From: Aureimonas sp. Leaf427
Lineage (GTDB): Bacteria; Pseudomonadota; Alphaproteobacteria; Rhizobiales; Rhizobiaceae
Assembly (NCBI RefSeq): GCF_001425485.1
Contig: NZ_LMQW01000034.1
Span: 124,001 to 188,000 of the forward strand
Direction of reading: 5' to 3'
Length of the DNA: 64,000 bases
Shown: positions 19,626 through 27,301 of the stretch, in pieces
Layout of the letters: the number at the start of each line of letters is the position of its first letter
Position numbering within the stretch: the stretch's first letter is position 1
The notes under the pieces: model-generated
What the model saw: the letters and a program-made list of their open reading frames with translations, nothing else
Told to the model about the DNA's origin: nothing
Databases searched by the model: none
Program-made: the position numbers and the translations under genes

Positions 19626-20665
19626 TGCGTTTCCTCATCGCGACGGACGCCTGGACCCCGCAGATCAACGGCGTCGTGCGCACGCTTTCCAGCCTCGTCA
19701 TGGAGCTGCGCGCCCGAGGGCACGAGGTGCTGGTCGTCTCGCCCGACGATTTCCGCACCCTGCCGATGCCGACCTATCCCGAGATCCGCCTGTCGCTCGC
19801 CACGTCGGGGCGCATGAGGCGGATCATCGAGGCCTTCGATCCGCAGTCGATCCACATCGCGACGGAGGGGCCGATCGGGCTCGCGACGCGGAGCGCCACG
19901 CTGGCCCTCGGCCGCGGCTTCACGACGAGCTTCCACACGCGCTTTCCCGAATATCTGCGCCAGCGCCTTCCCGTGCCGGAAAGCCTCTCCTATGCGTTCC
20001 TGCGCTGGTTCCACGGCCGGGCCAATGCCTGCCTCGTGCCGACCGAGGCGGTGCGCCGCGACCTCAAGGCGAAGGGCTTCCGGAACCTCGTGACCTGGAC
20101 TCGCGGCGTGGACGCCTCGCTCTTCCATCCGCGGCCGCCCATGGACCTCGGCCTTCCCGGTCCGATCTTCCTCACCGTCTCGCGGGTCGCGCCGGAGAAG
20201 AATCTCGAAGCCTTCCTGGCGCTCGATCTGCCGGGCTCGAAGGTCGTGGTCGGCGACGGTCCGGCCCTGGCCGGGCTGAAGCGGCGCTTTCCCGACGCGC
20301 ATTTCCTCGGCAGCCGGAGCGGCGAGACGCTCGCCCATCTCTATGCGAGCGCGGACGTCTTCGTGTTCCCGTCCAAGACGGACACGTTCGGAATCGTGCT
20401 GATCGAGGCCCTGGCCTGCGGCACGCCGGTCGCCGCCTATCCCGAGCCCGGCCCGATGGATGTCGTCGCGGGCACGAAGGCCGGCTGCATTTCCAACGAC
20501 CTGCGCGTCGCCTGCCTCGCGGCGCTCGCGCTCGACCGGCGCGACGCGGCCGAGCGGGCGGCCCATTTCACCTGGGGCGCCTGCGCCGACATCTTCCTCG
20601 ACGTCCTCTCCCGGCCGGCGCCTCAGGCGGTCGGCTCGGCTCTGCCGTTGCCGGCGGCCGGCTGA
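19625..20665 (+). CDS. GT4-type glycosyltransferase, probably diacylglycerol glycosyltransferase (Agt-like)
   Basis: The 346-residue protein is a GT-B fold glycosyltransferase. It has an N-terminal acceptor domain (DAWTPQINGVVRTL), the linker TRGVDASLFHP, and a C-terminal nucleotide-sugar domain with SRVAPEKNLE and the E-x7-E signature in FVFPSKTDTFGIVLIEALACG. It starts inside the stop of the PlcP-like gene. In Agrobacterium the Agt enzyme uses PlcP-derived diacylglycerol to make glycolipids when phosphate is low; the pairing suggests the same role here. Donor and acceptor cannot be read from the sequence. Its stop abuts the convergent epimerase stop. Confidence 0.75.
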   Translation: MRFLIATDAWTPQINGVVRTLSSLVMELRARGHEVLVVSPDDFRTLPMPTYPEIRLSLATSGRMRRIIEAFDPQSIHIATEGPIGLATRSATLALGRGFTTSFHTRFPEYLRQRLPVPESLSYAFLRWFHGRANACLVPTEAVRRDLKAKGFRNLVTWTRGVDASLFHPRPPMDLGLPGPIFLTVSRVAPEKNLEAFLALDLPGSKVVVGDGPALAGLKRRFPDAHFLGSRSGETLAHLYASADVFVFPSKTDTFGIVLIEALACGTPVAAYPEPGPMDVVAGTKAGCISNDLRVACLAALALDRRDAAERAAHFTWGACADIFLDVLSRPAPQAVGSALPLPAAG

Positions 20666-21649
20666 TCAGCCCCAAAGGTCCGGCATCGGCGGCGCGACCG
20701 TCGAGGCGGAGTAGACGAGGCCGTGTTCGCGGTCGGCCTTCATGAGCAGCGGGCCGTCGAGGTCGATTAGATCCGCGCCCTGGCCGAGCAGAACGGCGGG
20801 TGCCATGGCGAGCGAGCTCGACACCATGCAGCCCACCATCACGCCGAAGCCGAGCCGCCGAGCCTCGCTCACGAGGTTCAGCGCTTCGGTGAGGCCGCCC
20901 GTCTTGTCGAGCTTCACGTTGACGAAGTCGTAGCGCCCGACGAGGCCGGCGAGATCGCCAGTCTTGTGCATCGATTCGTCGGCGCAGACCGGAACGGGAT
21001 GGGGCAGGGTGGCGAGCGCCTCGTCATGGCCGGCCGGCAGGGGTTGTTCCACCAGGATCGCGCCCGCTGCGGCGGCGGCCAGCATGTTCTCCCGCAGGGT
21101 CTCCGGCGTCCAGGCCTCGTTGGCGTCGAGGATCAGGCGGGCGCCCGAGGTCGCGGCCGCGACGGCGCGAATGCGCTCGATGTCGCCGTCGCCGCCGAGC
21201 TTGATCTTCAGGAGGCCTCGTCCGGCGGCGGCGCGCGCGGCCTCCGCCATGTCGGCCGGCGTGCCGAGCGAGATCGTGTAGGCGGTTTCCAGCGGCACGG
21301 GGGGGCGGGCGCAGATCCGCTCGGCGACGGGAACGCCGCCCGTCTTCGCTTCGAGGTCCCAGAGCGCGCAGTCGACGGCGTTGCGCGCCGCGCCTGCCGG
21401 CATCACGGTCTGCAGGGCATCGCGGGGCGCCCCCGCCTCGATCGCCGAACGCGCTGCCTCGATCGCGGCCACCACGCTCTCGACGCTCTCGCCGTAGCGC
21501 TGGTAGGGCACGCATTCGCCGCGACCCCGCGTCCCGCCGTCCTCGATCGTCGCCACCACGACCACGGCCTGACGCTTCGAGCCGCGTGAAATGACGAAAT
21601 CGGCAGCGAGATCGAAGGTTTCCACTGTGACCGAAAGACGACGCGACAT
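20666..21649 (-). CDS. Dipeptide epimerase (enolase superfamily)
   Basis: The 327-residue protein belongs to the mandelate racemase/enolase superfamily, L-Ala-D/L-Glu epimerase branch. It shows the K-x-K catalytic lysines in LLKIKLGG, metal ligands in LILDANEAW, VEQPLP and ADESMH, and the second catalytic lysine in VNVKLDKTGGL. Such enzymes act in murein peptide recycling or in D-Glu catabolism (DgcA). No dgcN neighbour is present, so epimerisation of a murein dipeptide is preferred. The ATG at 21649 is taken over an upstream alternative at 21697. Confidence 0.85.
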   Translation of the reverse strand: MSRRLSVTVETFDLAADFVISRGSKRQAVVVVATIEDGGTRGRGECVPYQRYGESVESVVAAIEAARSAIEAGAPRDALQTVMPAGAARNAVDCALWDLEAKTGGVPVAERICARPPVPLETAYTISLGTPADMAEAARAAAGRGLLKIKLGGDGDIERIRAVAAATSGARLILDANEAWTPETLRENMLAAAAAGAILVEQPLPAGHDEALATLPHPVPVCADESMHKTGDLAGLVGRYDFVNVKLDKTGGLTEALNLVSEARRLGFGVMVGCMVSSSLAMAPAVLLGQGADLIDLDGPLLMKADREHGLVYSASTVAPPMPDLWG

Positions 21650-21833
21650 CGCAAAAACCTCGAAAGCTCGACGGGGCGAAGCGCTTCGCCATGACAAGAC
21701 GTGAATGGACCACTAACCTCTTCGGATGCGAGAGGTGCGCGGTGCGGGACGATGATTCCGCCGCGCTCTCGAGGCGCCGACGTCATTTCTCGAAGGCAGA
21801 GCGCCGCAGGCGACAAAGGTCAAGACCGCAAGC

Positions 21834-23021
21834 ATGTTGGACAGGATCGAAGCCGATGAACGGCGCGGCTCGGGGGAGCGCCCGACGCAGCCGCCGGCCC
21901 TCGTCGCCGAAAAGAAGGACGGCGGCGTCGTCCTGCAGCTTTCGGGCGACTGGCTGTCGCGCACGATCGGTGCGGTCGAGAAGACCGTCGTCGACACGGG
22001 CGCCGCCGATCTCGGCAAGTCGGTCACGTTCGAATGCGGCGAGATCGGCAAGATCGACACGTCCGGCGCCTTCCTGGTCGAGCGCCTGTCGCGCACGCTG
22101 ACCGAGAAGGGCGCGACGGTCTCGATCGAGGGCGTCAGCGACAAGGACGGCGCGCTCTTCGACGCCGTGAAGCGCGCGCTGGACCGCGACCGCACCGTGC
22201 CGGAGAAACCGAAGGTCTCGTGGCTGACCGGCACGCTCGACGGAATCGGCCGCTATGTCGCCGGCATCGGCGGCGAACTTCTCGACGGGCTGAACATCAT
22301 CGGCGCCTCGATCTACGGCGCGGGCCGGCGCGTCACCGGCAAGCAGCAGGTGCGCCTCGCCGCCATCGTCCACCAGATGGACAAGATGGGCGTCCGCGCG
22401 CTGCCGATCATCTCGCTGATGAGCTTCCTGATCGGCGCGATCATCGCCCAGCAGGGCGCCTTCCAGCTGCGCAATTTCGGCGCCGAGATCTTCGTCGTCG
22501 ATCTCGTCGGCATCCTGCAGCTTCGCGAGATCGGCGTGCTTCTCACCGCCATCATGATCGCCGGCCGCTCGGGCAGTGCGATCACGGCCGAGATCGGCTC
22601 GATGAAGATGCGCGAGGAGGTGGACGCGCTGCAGGTCATCGGGCTCAACCCGATCGGCGTCCTCGTCTTCCCGCGCCTCGTCGCGCTGACGCTCGTCCTG
22701 CCGCTGCTCGCCTTCGTCGCCGACATCATGGGCCTTGGCGGCGCCATTCTCATCACCTGGACCTATTCGGGCATTCCGCCCGCCGCCTTCATCCAGCGCC
22801 TGCGCGAGGCGGTCGATATCGGCAGCGTGCTGGCGGGCCTGATCAAGGCGCCTTTCATGGCGATCGTGATCGGCGTCGTCGCCTCCGCGGAGGGCATGAA
22901 GGTCGGCGGCAGCGCGGAGAGTCTGGGCGCCCACGTCACGACCTCCGTCGTCAAGTCCATCTTCCTCGTCATCCTGGTCGATGCATTCTTCGCGATCTTC
23001 TACTCCTCGATCGGATTTTGA
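21834..23021 (+). CDS. mlaE: MlaE permease with fused N-terminal STAS (MlaB-like) domain
   Basis: This is the inner-membrane permease of an Mla/MCE lipid transporter, 395 residues. Residues about 25-120 form a STAS-like domain (LQLSGDW ... GEIGKIDTSGAFLVERL), normally the separate protein MlaB. The rest is MlaE with the family motif EIGSMKMREEVDALQVIGLNP and five or so membrane helices. It is the first gene of a four-gene operon and is divergent from the epimerase, with a 184-base promoter region. It probably moves phospholipids between outer and inner membranes. Confidence 0.93.
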   Translation: MLDRIEADERRGSGERPTQPPALVAEKKDGGVVLQLSGDWLSRTIGAVEKTVVDTGAADLGKSVTFECGEIGKIDTSGAFLVERLSRTLTEKGATVSIEGVSDKDGALFDAVKRALDRDRTVPEKPKVSWLTGTLDGIGRYVAGIGGELLDGLNIIGASIYGAGRRVTGKQQVRLAAIVHQMDKMGVRALPIISLMSFLIGAIIAQQGAFQLRNFGAEIFVVDLVGILQLREIGVLLTAIMIAGRSGSAITAEIGSMKMREEVDALQVIGLNPIGVLVFPRLVALTLVLPLLAFVADIMGLGGAILITWTYSGIPPAAFIQRLREAVDIGSVLAGLIKAPFMAIVIGVVASAEGMKVGGSAESLGAHVTTSVVKSIFLVILVDAFFAIFYSSIGF

Positions 23022-23025
23022 CGGC

Positions 23026-23844
23026 ATGGCCATCGAAGAGGCGAAGGACGACCACGACATCATCATCCGCGCCCGGGACGTCACTGTCTCCTTCGGGACG
23101 AAGACGGTGCTGGACGGTCTGTCGCTGGATGTGCGGCGCGGCGAGATTCTCGGCTTCGTCGGCGGATCGGGGCAGGGCAAGTCGGTGCTCCTGCGCACGA
23201 TTCTCGGGCTGAACGCCAAGCAGGGCGGCACGATCGAGATCTTCGGCACGGATTACGAGCGCGCGAGCGACGAGGAGCGGCTGGCGGTCGAGCGGCGCTG
23301 GGGCGTTCTCTTCCAGCACGGCGCGCTCTTTTCCTCGCTTTCGGTCCTGGAGAACATCCAGGTGCCGATGCGCGAATATCTCGACCTGTCGCCCGGCCTG
23401 ATGAACGAGCTGGCGCGTCTGAAGATCGACCTCGTCGGCCTGGCGCCGGACGCGGCCGACAAGTTTCCCTCCGAGCTCTCCGGCGGCATGATCAAGCGCG
23501 CCGCGCTCGCCCGCGCGCTCGCGCTCGATCCCGACATCGTCTTCCTCGACGAGCCGACCTCGGGCCTCGACCCGATCGGCGCGGCGGAGTTCGACGAGCT
23601 CATCATGACGCTGCGCGATACGCTCGGCCTCACCGTCTACATGGTGACCCACGACCTCGACAGCCTCTTCCAGGCCTGCGACCGCATCGCGGTGCTGGGC
23701 GGCAAGAAGGTGCTCGTCGAGGGCCCGCTCCAGACCATGCTCGATTTCGACGAGCCCTGGGTGAAATCCTACTTCCACGGCAAGCGCGCCCGCACGATCG
23801 TGCGCGACGAGCCGTCGAACGAGACCGACGAGAAGGCCGGCTGA
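23026..23844 (+). CDS. mlaF: MlaF ATP-binding protein
   Basis: This ABC ATPase of 272 residues energises the MlaE permease. It has Walker A GGSGQGKS (46-53), the signature LSGGM, and Walker B VFLDEPTSGLDP followed by the H-loop MVTHD. It starts four bases after the mlaE stop and its stop overlaps the mlaD start by one base (TGATG). Confidence 0.95.
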   Translation: MAIEEAKDDHDIIIRARDVTVSFGTKTVLDGLSLDVRRGEILGFVGGSGQGKSVLLRTILGLNAKQGGTIEIFGTDYERASDEERLAVERRWGVLFQHGALFSSLSVLENIQVPMREYLDLSPGLMNELARLKIDLVGLAPDAADKFPSELSGGMIKRAALARALALDPDIVFLDEPTSGLDPIGAAEFDELIMTLRDTLGLTVYMVTHDLDSLFQACDRIAVLGGKKVLVEGPLQTMLDFDEPWVKSYFHGKRARTIVRDEPSNETDEKAG

Positions 23845-25790
23845 TGGAAACCAAAGCGAACTACGTGCTGGTGGGCGTCTTCACCGTCGTCATCCTCCTC
23901 CTGTCCTTCGGCTTCGTCTACTGGTCGGCCAATGTCTCGGACAAGGACCAGCAGGTCTCGATGATCGTGCGCATCGAAGGCTCGGTGACGGGCCTCAGCG
24001 TCGGCAGCCAGGTTCTGTTCAACGGCCTGCGCGTCGGCGACGTGCGCAATCTGCGCATCGATCCGAACGATCCGCGCGTCGTCATCGCGACGACGCGGCT
24101 GGAGGCCACGACCCCGATCACGACCTCGACGCGCGCCACGATCGGCTTCGCGGGCCTCACCGGCCAGGCCTTCATCGAGCTGAAGGGCGGCGACGTCACC
24201 GAGCGCAACATCATCACCTATGCGCAGGAGCAGGGCGCGATCCCGGTCATCAAGGCCGATCCCTCCGACGTCACCGACATTCTGGCGACCGCCAAGGACA
24301 TCGCCGAGCGCGCCAACAACATCCTGGCGCAGTTCGAATCGGTCGCGAGCGACGTGCAGCCCGCCGTGCGCACCACGGCCGACAACATCACCGCGACCTC
24401 GCAGAACATCCGCGTCTTCACCGACAGCCTCGCCCAGAATTCCGACCAGATCGACGATTTCATCGCTTCGATCAGCCGGCTGGCCGGCACCGCGAACACG
24501 GTCGCCGAAGCCCTGCCGGACGCGATCCGCTCGGCGCAGTCCGTTATCCAGGCGGTGAATCCGGATTCGGTCCGCACGACGGTGGACAACGTGGCCGCGA
24601 TCAGCGGAACGCTGCGCGCCCAGTCCGACAAGGTCGCCTCGGTCGTCACCTCCATCGAGACGGCGGCTTCCAGCGTCGGCTCGGTCGGCGAGGCGATCCG
24701 GCGCAACACGCCGGCGATCGACCGCTTCCTCACCAATCTCGGCCCGATCTCGGACACGGCGACCAGCGTCGCGACCCGCCTCGACACGACGCTCGCCTCG
24801 GCGAACGAGGTTCTGGCCGCCGTCGATCCGGCGCAGGTGCGCTCCACCGTCGCCAATATCAGCAGCGCCGCCGAGCAGGTCCGCAACGTCGCCTCCTCGA
24901 TTGGCGACCAGTCCGACCAGATCCGCCGCGCCGTCGCCGGCGTCGTCGAGGTCGTGGACAATGTCGATCGCATCACCGAGGGCGTCGCCTCCAATTCCGC
25001 GGCGATCACCGACTTCCTCTCGGGCGTCGGCCCGCTCGCGCGCAACGCCAACACGGCGGTGACGAGCTTCAACGAGACGCTGACCTCGGCGAACCGCGTG
25101 ATCTCGTCGGTTAATTCCGACGAGGTGGCGCAGACGGTGAGCAACGTCTCCGGCATCGTCGCGGCGATCAACGCCAAGACGCCCGCCATCCAGTCGGTCA
25201 TCGACGGCGTCGACCGCACGATCCGCACCGTCGACACCACGCTGACCGGCTTCGACGGCACGCGCGAGCGCGTGGACGGCATCCTTGCCGGCATCGAGCC
25301 GGAAACGGTGAACCGCGCCGTCGATAACGTGTCCTCGGCGACCGACAACGTCGCTAAGGCCGCCGACTCGATTGCCAGCATCGCGAACGACATCGGCGCG
25401 CGCCGCGACGATATCAACCGCATCATCACCAATGCCGAACAGACCAGCGCCAAGGTCAACACGGCCTCGACGCGCCTCGACGCGGTGCTGGCCTCGCTCG
25501 ACCGCCTGCTCCAGGCGGACTCGACGGAGGGGCTGGCGGCGGAAGCCTCCGCGACGCTCGCTTCGATCCGTCAGGTCGCGGGGAACATCAACTCCCGCGT
25601 CGGGCCCATCGCGGACAACATCCAGAGCTTCTCCGGCAACGGGCTGCGCGATGTCCAGTCGCTGGTGCGGGACGTGACGCGGTCGGTGAACCGGATCGAA
25701 GGAGCGGTCAGCGACTTCCAATCCAATCCGAGCCGCATCATCTTCGGCGGCGAAGAGGTCAAGCAGTACAACGGCCGCAACCGGCGGTGA
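23844..25790 (+). CDS. mlaD: MCE-domain protein MlaD with a long helical tail
   Basis: This is a periplasmic substrate-binding component anchored by one N-terminal membrane helix (about residues 8-29). A single MCE domain follows (about 38-118, with GLSVGSQVLFNGLRVGDV and GFAGLTGQAFIELKG). The remaining 500 residues are predicted helical and low in Pro, with recurring V(N/D)P-x2-V-x-(T/S)TV-x-N(V/I)S segments beginning near residues 236, 325, 421 and 482. E. coli MlaD is about 183 residues, so the tail is an extension that could build a trans-periplasmic tube. It overlaps mlaF by one base. Confidence 0.92.
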   Translation: METKANYVLVGVFTVVILLLSFGFVYWSANVSDKDQQVSMIVRIEGSVTGLSVGSQVLFNGLRVGDVRNLRIDPNDPRVVIATTRLEATTPITTSTRATIGFAGLTGQAFIELKGGDVTERNIITYAQEQGAIPVIKADPSDVTDILATAKDIAERANNILAQFESVASDVQPAVRTTADNITATSQNIRVFTDSLAQNSDQIDDFIASISRLAGTANTVAEALPDAIRSAQSVIQAVNPDSVRTTVDNVAAISGTLRAQSDKVASVVTSIETAASSVGSVGEAIRRNTPAIDRFLTNLGPISDTATSVATRLDTTLASANEVLAAVDPAQVRSTVANISSAAEQVRNVASSIGDQSDQIRRAVAGVVEVVDNVDRITEGVASNSAAITDFLSGVGPLARNANTAVTSFNETLTSANRVISSVNSDEVAQTVSNVSGIVAAINAKTPAIQSVIDGVDRTIRTVDTTLTGFDGTRERVDGILAGIEPETVNRAVDNVSSATDNVAKAADSIASIANDIGARRDDINRIITNAEQTSAKVNTASTRLDAVLASLDRLLQADSTEGLAAEASATLASIRQVAGNINSRVGPIADNIQSFSGNGLRDVQSLVRDVTRSVNRIEGAVSDFQSNPSRIIFGGEEVKQYNGRNRR

Positions 25791-25806
25791 GTTCGGCCAC
25801 CCCATC

Positions 25807-25828
25807 GGGCGGCCGGTCCCGGCCGCCC
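25807..25828 (+). terminator. Intercistronic hairpin in the mla operon
   Basis: A GC-rich stem, GGGCGGCCGG with CCGGCCGCCC, lies between mlaD and the lipoprotein gene and lacks a T-run. It could attenuate or stabilise the upstream mRNA. Confidence 0.45.
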
Positions 25829-25852
25829 TTCGTGACGAGTAAGGAATATTCG

Positions 25853-26452
25853 ATGCACGCCGCCGTTCTTCGTTCGGGCCTCCTCGCCGCGCTGGCTTTC
25901 GCGCTCGGTTCCTGCGCGTCGCTCGGCGCCGCGACGCCGCCCGATACCTACGAGATTTCCGCGCCCACCGGCACTGTGCGCAGCGCCAGCGCCACGCGCG
26001 CGCAGCTGCTCATCCCCGAGCCGACCGCGATCAAGACGCTGGACAGCAGCCAGATCGTCATCAAGCCGACCTCCTACACGGTCGAGTATCTCGCCAAGAG
26101 CCAGTGGAGCGACCGCCTGCCGCGCATGGTGCAGCTGCGGTTCGTGCAGGCCTTCGAGAACACCGGCCGCGTCGCGGCTGTCGGCGTGCCGGGGCAGGGC
26201 CTTGCGATCGACTATCAGGTCGTCATGGAAATCCGCCGCTTCGAGATCGACGCCGGCGGCTCGCGCAAGGCCGTCGTCGAGATCGCGGTCAAGGCGCTGA
26301 ACGACCGCACGGGCGCGGTGCGCGCGACGCGCGTCTTCACCAACGAGTCGCCCGTGACCGGCACGACCAATGCCGGCTACGTCGCCGCGCTCGATCGCGC
26401 CTTCGACGCGACCAGCACCGAGATCGTCGCCTGGATGCTGAAGCTCGTCTGA
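25853..26452 (+). CDS. ABC transport auxiliary lipoprotein of the Mla/MCE system
   Basis: The 199-residue protein has a lipoprotein signal peptide ending in LGSC, with acylated C21, followed by an ABC_trans_aux (PqiC/YmbA-like) domain starting YEISAP and containing the typical WSDRLPRMVQLRFVQAFE segment. It is likely an outer-membrane-attached partner that docks the MCE tube. AAGGA lies seven bases before the ATG. It ends the operon. Confidence 0.9.
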   Translation: MHAAVLRSGLLAALAFALGSCASLGAATPPDTYEISAPTGTVRSASATRAQLLIPEPTAIKTLDSSQIVIKPTSYTVEYLAKSQWSDRLPRMVQLRFVQAFENTGRVAAVGVPGQGLAIDYQVVMEIRRFEIDAGGSRKAVVEIAVKALNDRTGAVRATRVFTNESPVTGTTNAGYVAALDRAFDATSTEIVAWMLKLV

Positions 26453-26543
26453 TACCGGCGGCCTTTCCACAGGACCGCTGGTATCCCGCCCCGTCCCTCG
26501 ACAGGCTCGGGAGGCGCGGCGGCGGCTGACGCCGCCGTAATGC

Positions 26544-26585
26544 CCTGACCTTTGATATGTCGAAGGTGAGGTCCGCCGGAATGAC
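26544..26585. repeat. Dispersed-type repeat, copy 1
   Basis: The first 29 bases match copy 2 at 22 of 29 positions, and the rest matches with small gaps. The core is TTTGATATGTCGAA, an imperfect palindrome. Confidence 0.5.
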
Positions 26586-27087
26586 CTTCGGCACGGGACG
26601 AACTCCGACCGCGCGCTTCCCGGCGGCGCTCCATGCCAAGCCTTCAGCGGGGCTTGAGCCTTGCGACCGGGGTTGATCCGCCACAACGGTGCATGATGGC
26701 CGGAACGCGCCTTCCTGTGGGCGCTTCTTTGGCCTGTCGGGCGTAGCCCCTTCGGCGGCTGAGCTAGCTGACTTTCCGCGTTAAACCGACCTACCAGCAC
26801 TGCGCCGCGCTGTGGCACTTGGAAACGAGACGACCGTCGCAACGTGCGGCGCGTCCCGACCTTGCTGCGCCGCTTCTTCACGGATGACGTTGTCCGGGCT
26901 GACGCACCATCCAAGCGTCCGGCGCCGCTTTCTCGTCCCATCTGCCCCTTGGACCGAACGTCCCTCGCATGGGGCCGTCTGCGGGACGTCCGAACACCGC
27001 GAATCATGCCGCTGTCGTCTCCGACGGCAGCGGTCGCGGGCCGATCAACTCGGTTACCGTCCGTATCGTGCTCCTCATACGAGAGGT

Positions 27088-27128
27088 CCTGATCTTCGAC
27101 ATGTCGAAAGTCAGAGTTCCCCGATGAC
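27088..27128. repeat. Dispersed-type repeat, copy 2
   Basis: This is the same orientation as copy 1. Its core TTCGACATGTCGAA is a perfect 14-base palindrome, followed by a conserved ATGAC end. Confidence 0.5.
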
Positions 27129-27240
27129 GTCTTCCGCAGCCGTGAGGCTTGGCCGGGTCGTTTCGGGTATCTCCCTTCCTCAGGCCTCATCGCCTGAGAA
27201 TTTTCGTCCGAACGCCGGCGTCACCACGTCATCCGATATG

Positions 27241-27273
27241 AAAAAGGGGCGGCCCTCGCGAGCCACCCCTTTT
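27241..27273 (-). terminator. Terminator of the giant coiled-coil gene
   Basis: Read on the minus strand, an AAAAGGGG/CCCCTTTT stem with additional inner pairs is followed by five Ts. It lies 30 bases past the stop. It also looks usable from the plus strand. Confidence 0.85.
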
Positions 27274-27301
27274 CCATGTCTGTCGGTGAGCGCTGCCGCT
27301 G

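Larger units (their letters stand above)
26453..27301. other. Convergent intergenic spacer with small repeats
   Basis: About 850 bases lie between the stops of the mla operon and the giant coiled-coil gene. No credible gene is seen. It begins with an imperfect inverted repeat at 26451-26485 (GATACCGGCGG / CCGCTGGTATC), then has a CCCTCGACAGGCTCGGGAGG segment resembling widely dispersed bacterial repeats, and two copies of a 40-base element about 545 bases apart. A terminator closes it on the right. Confidence 0.6.
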
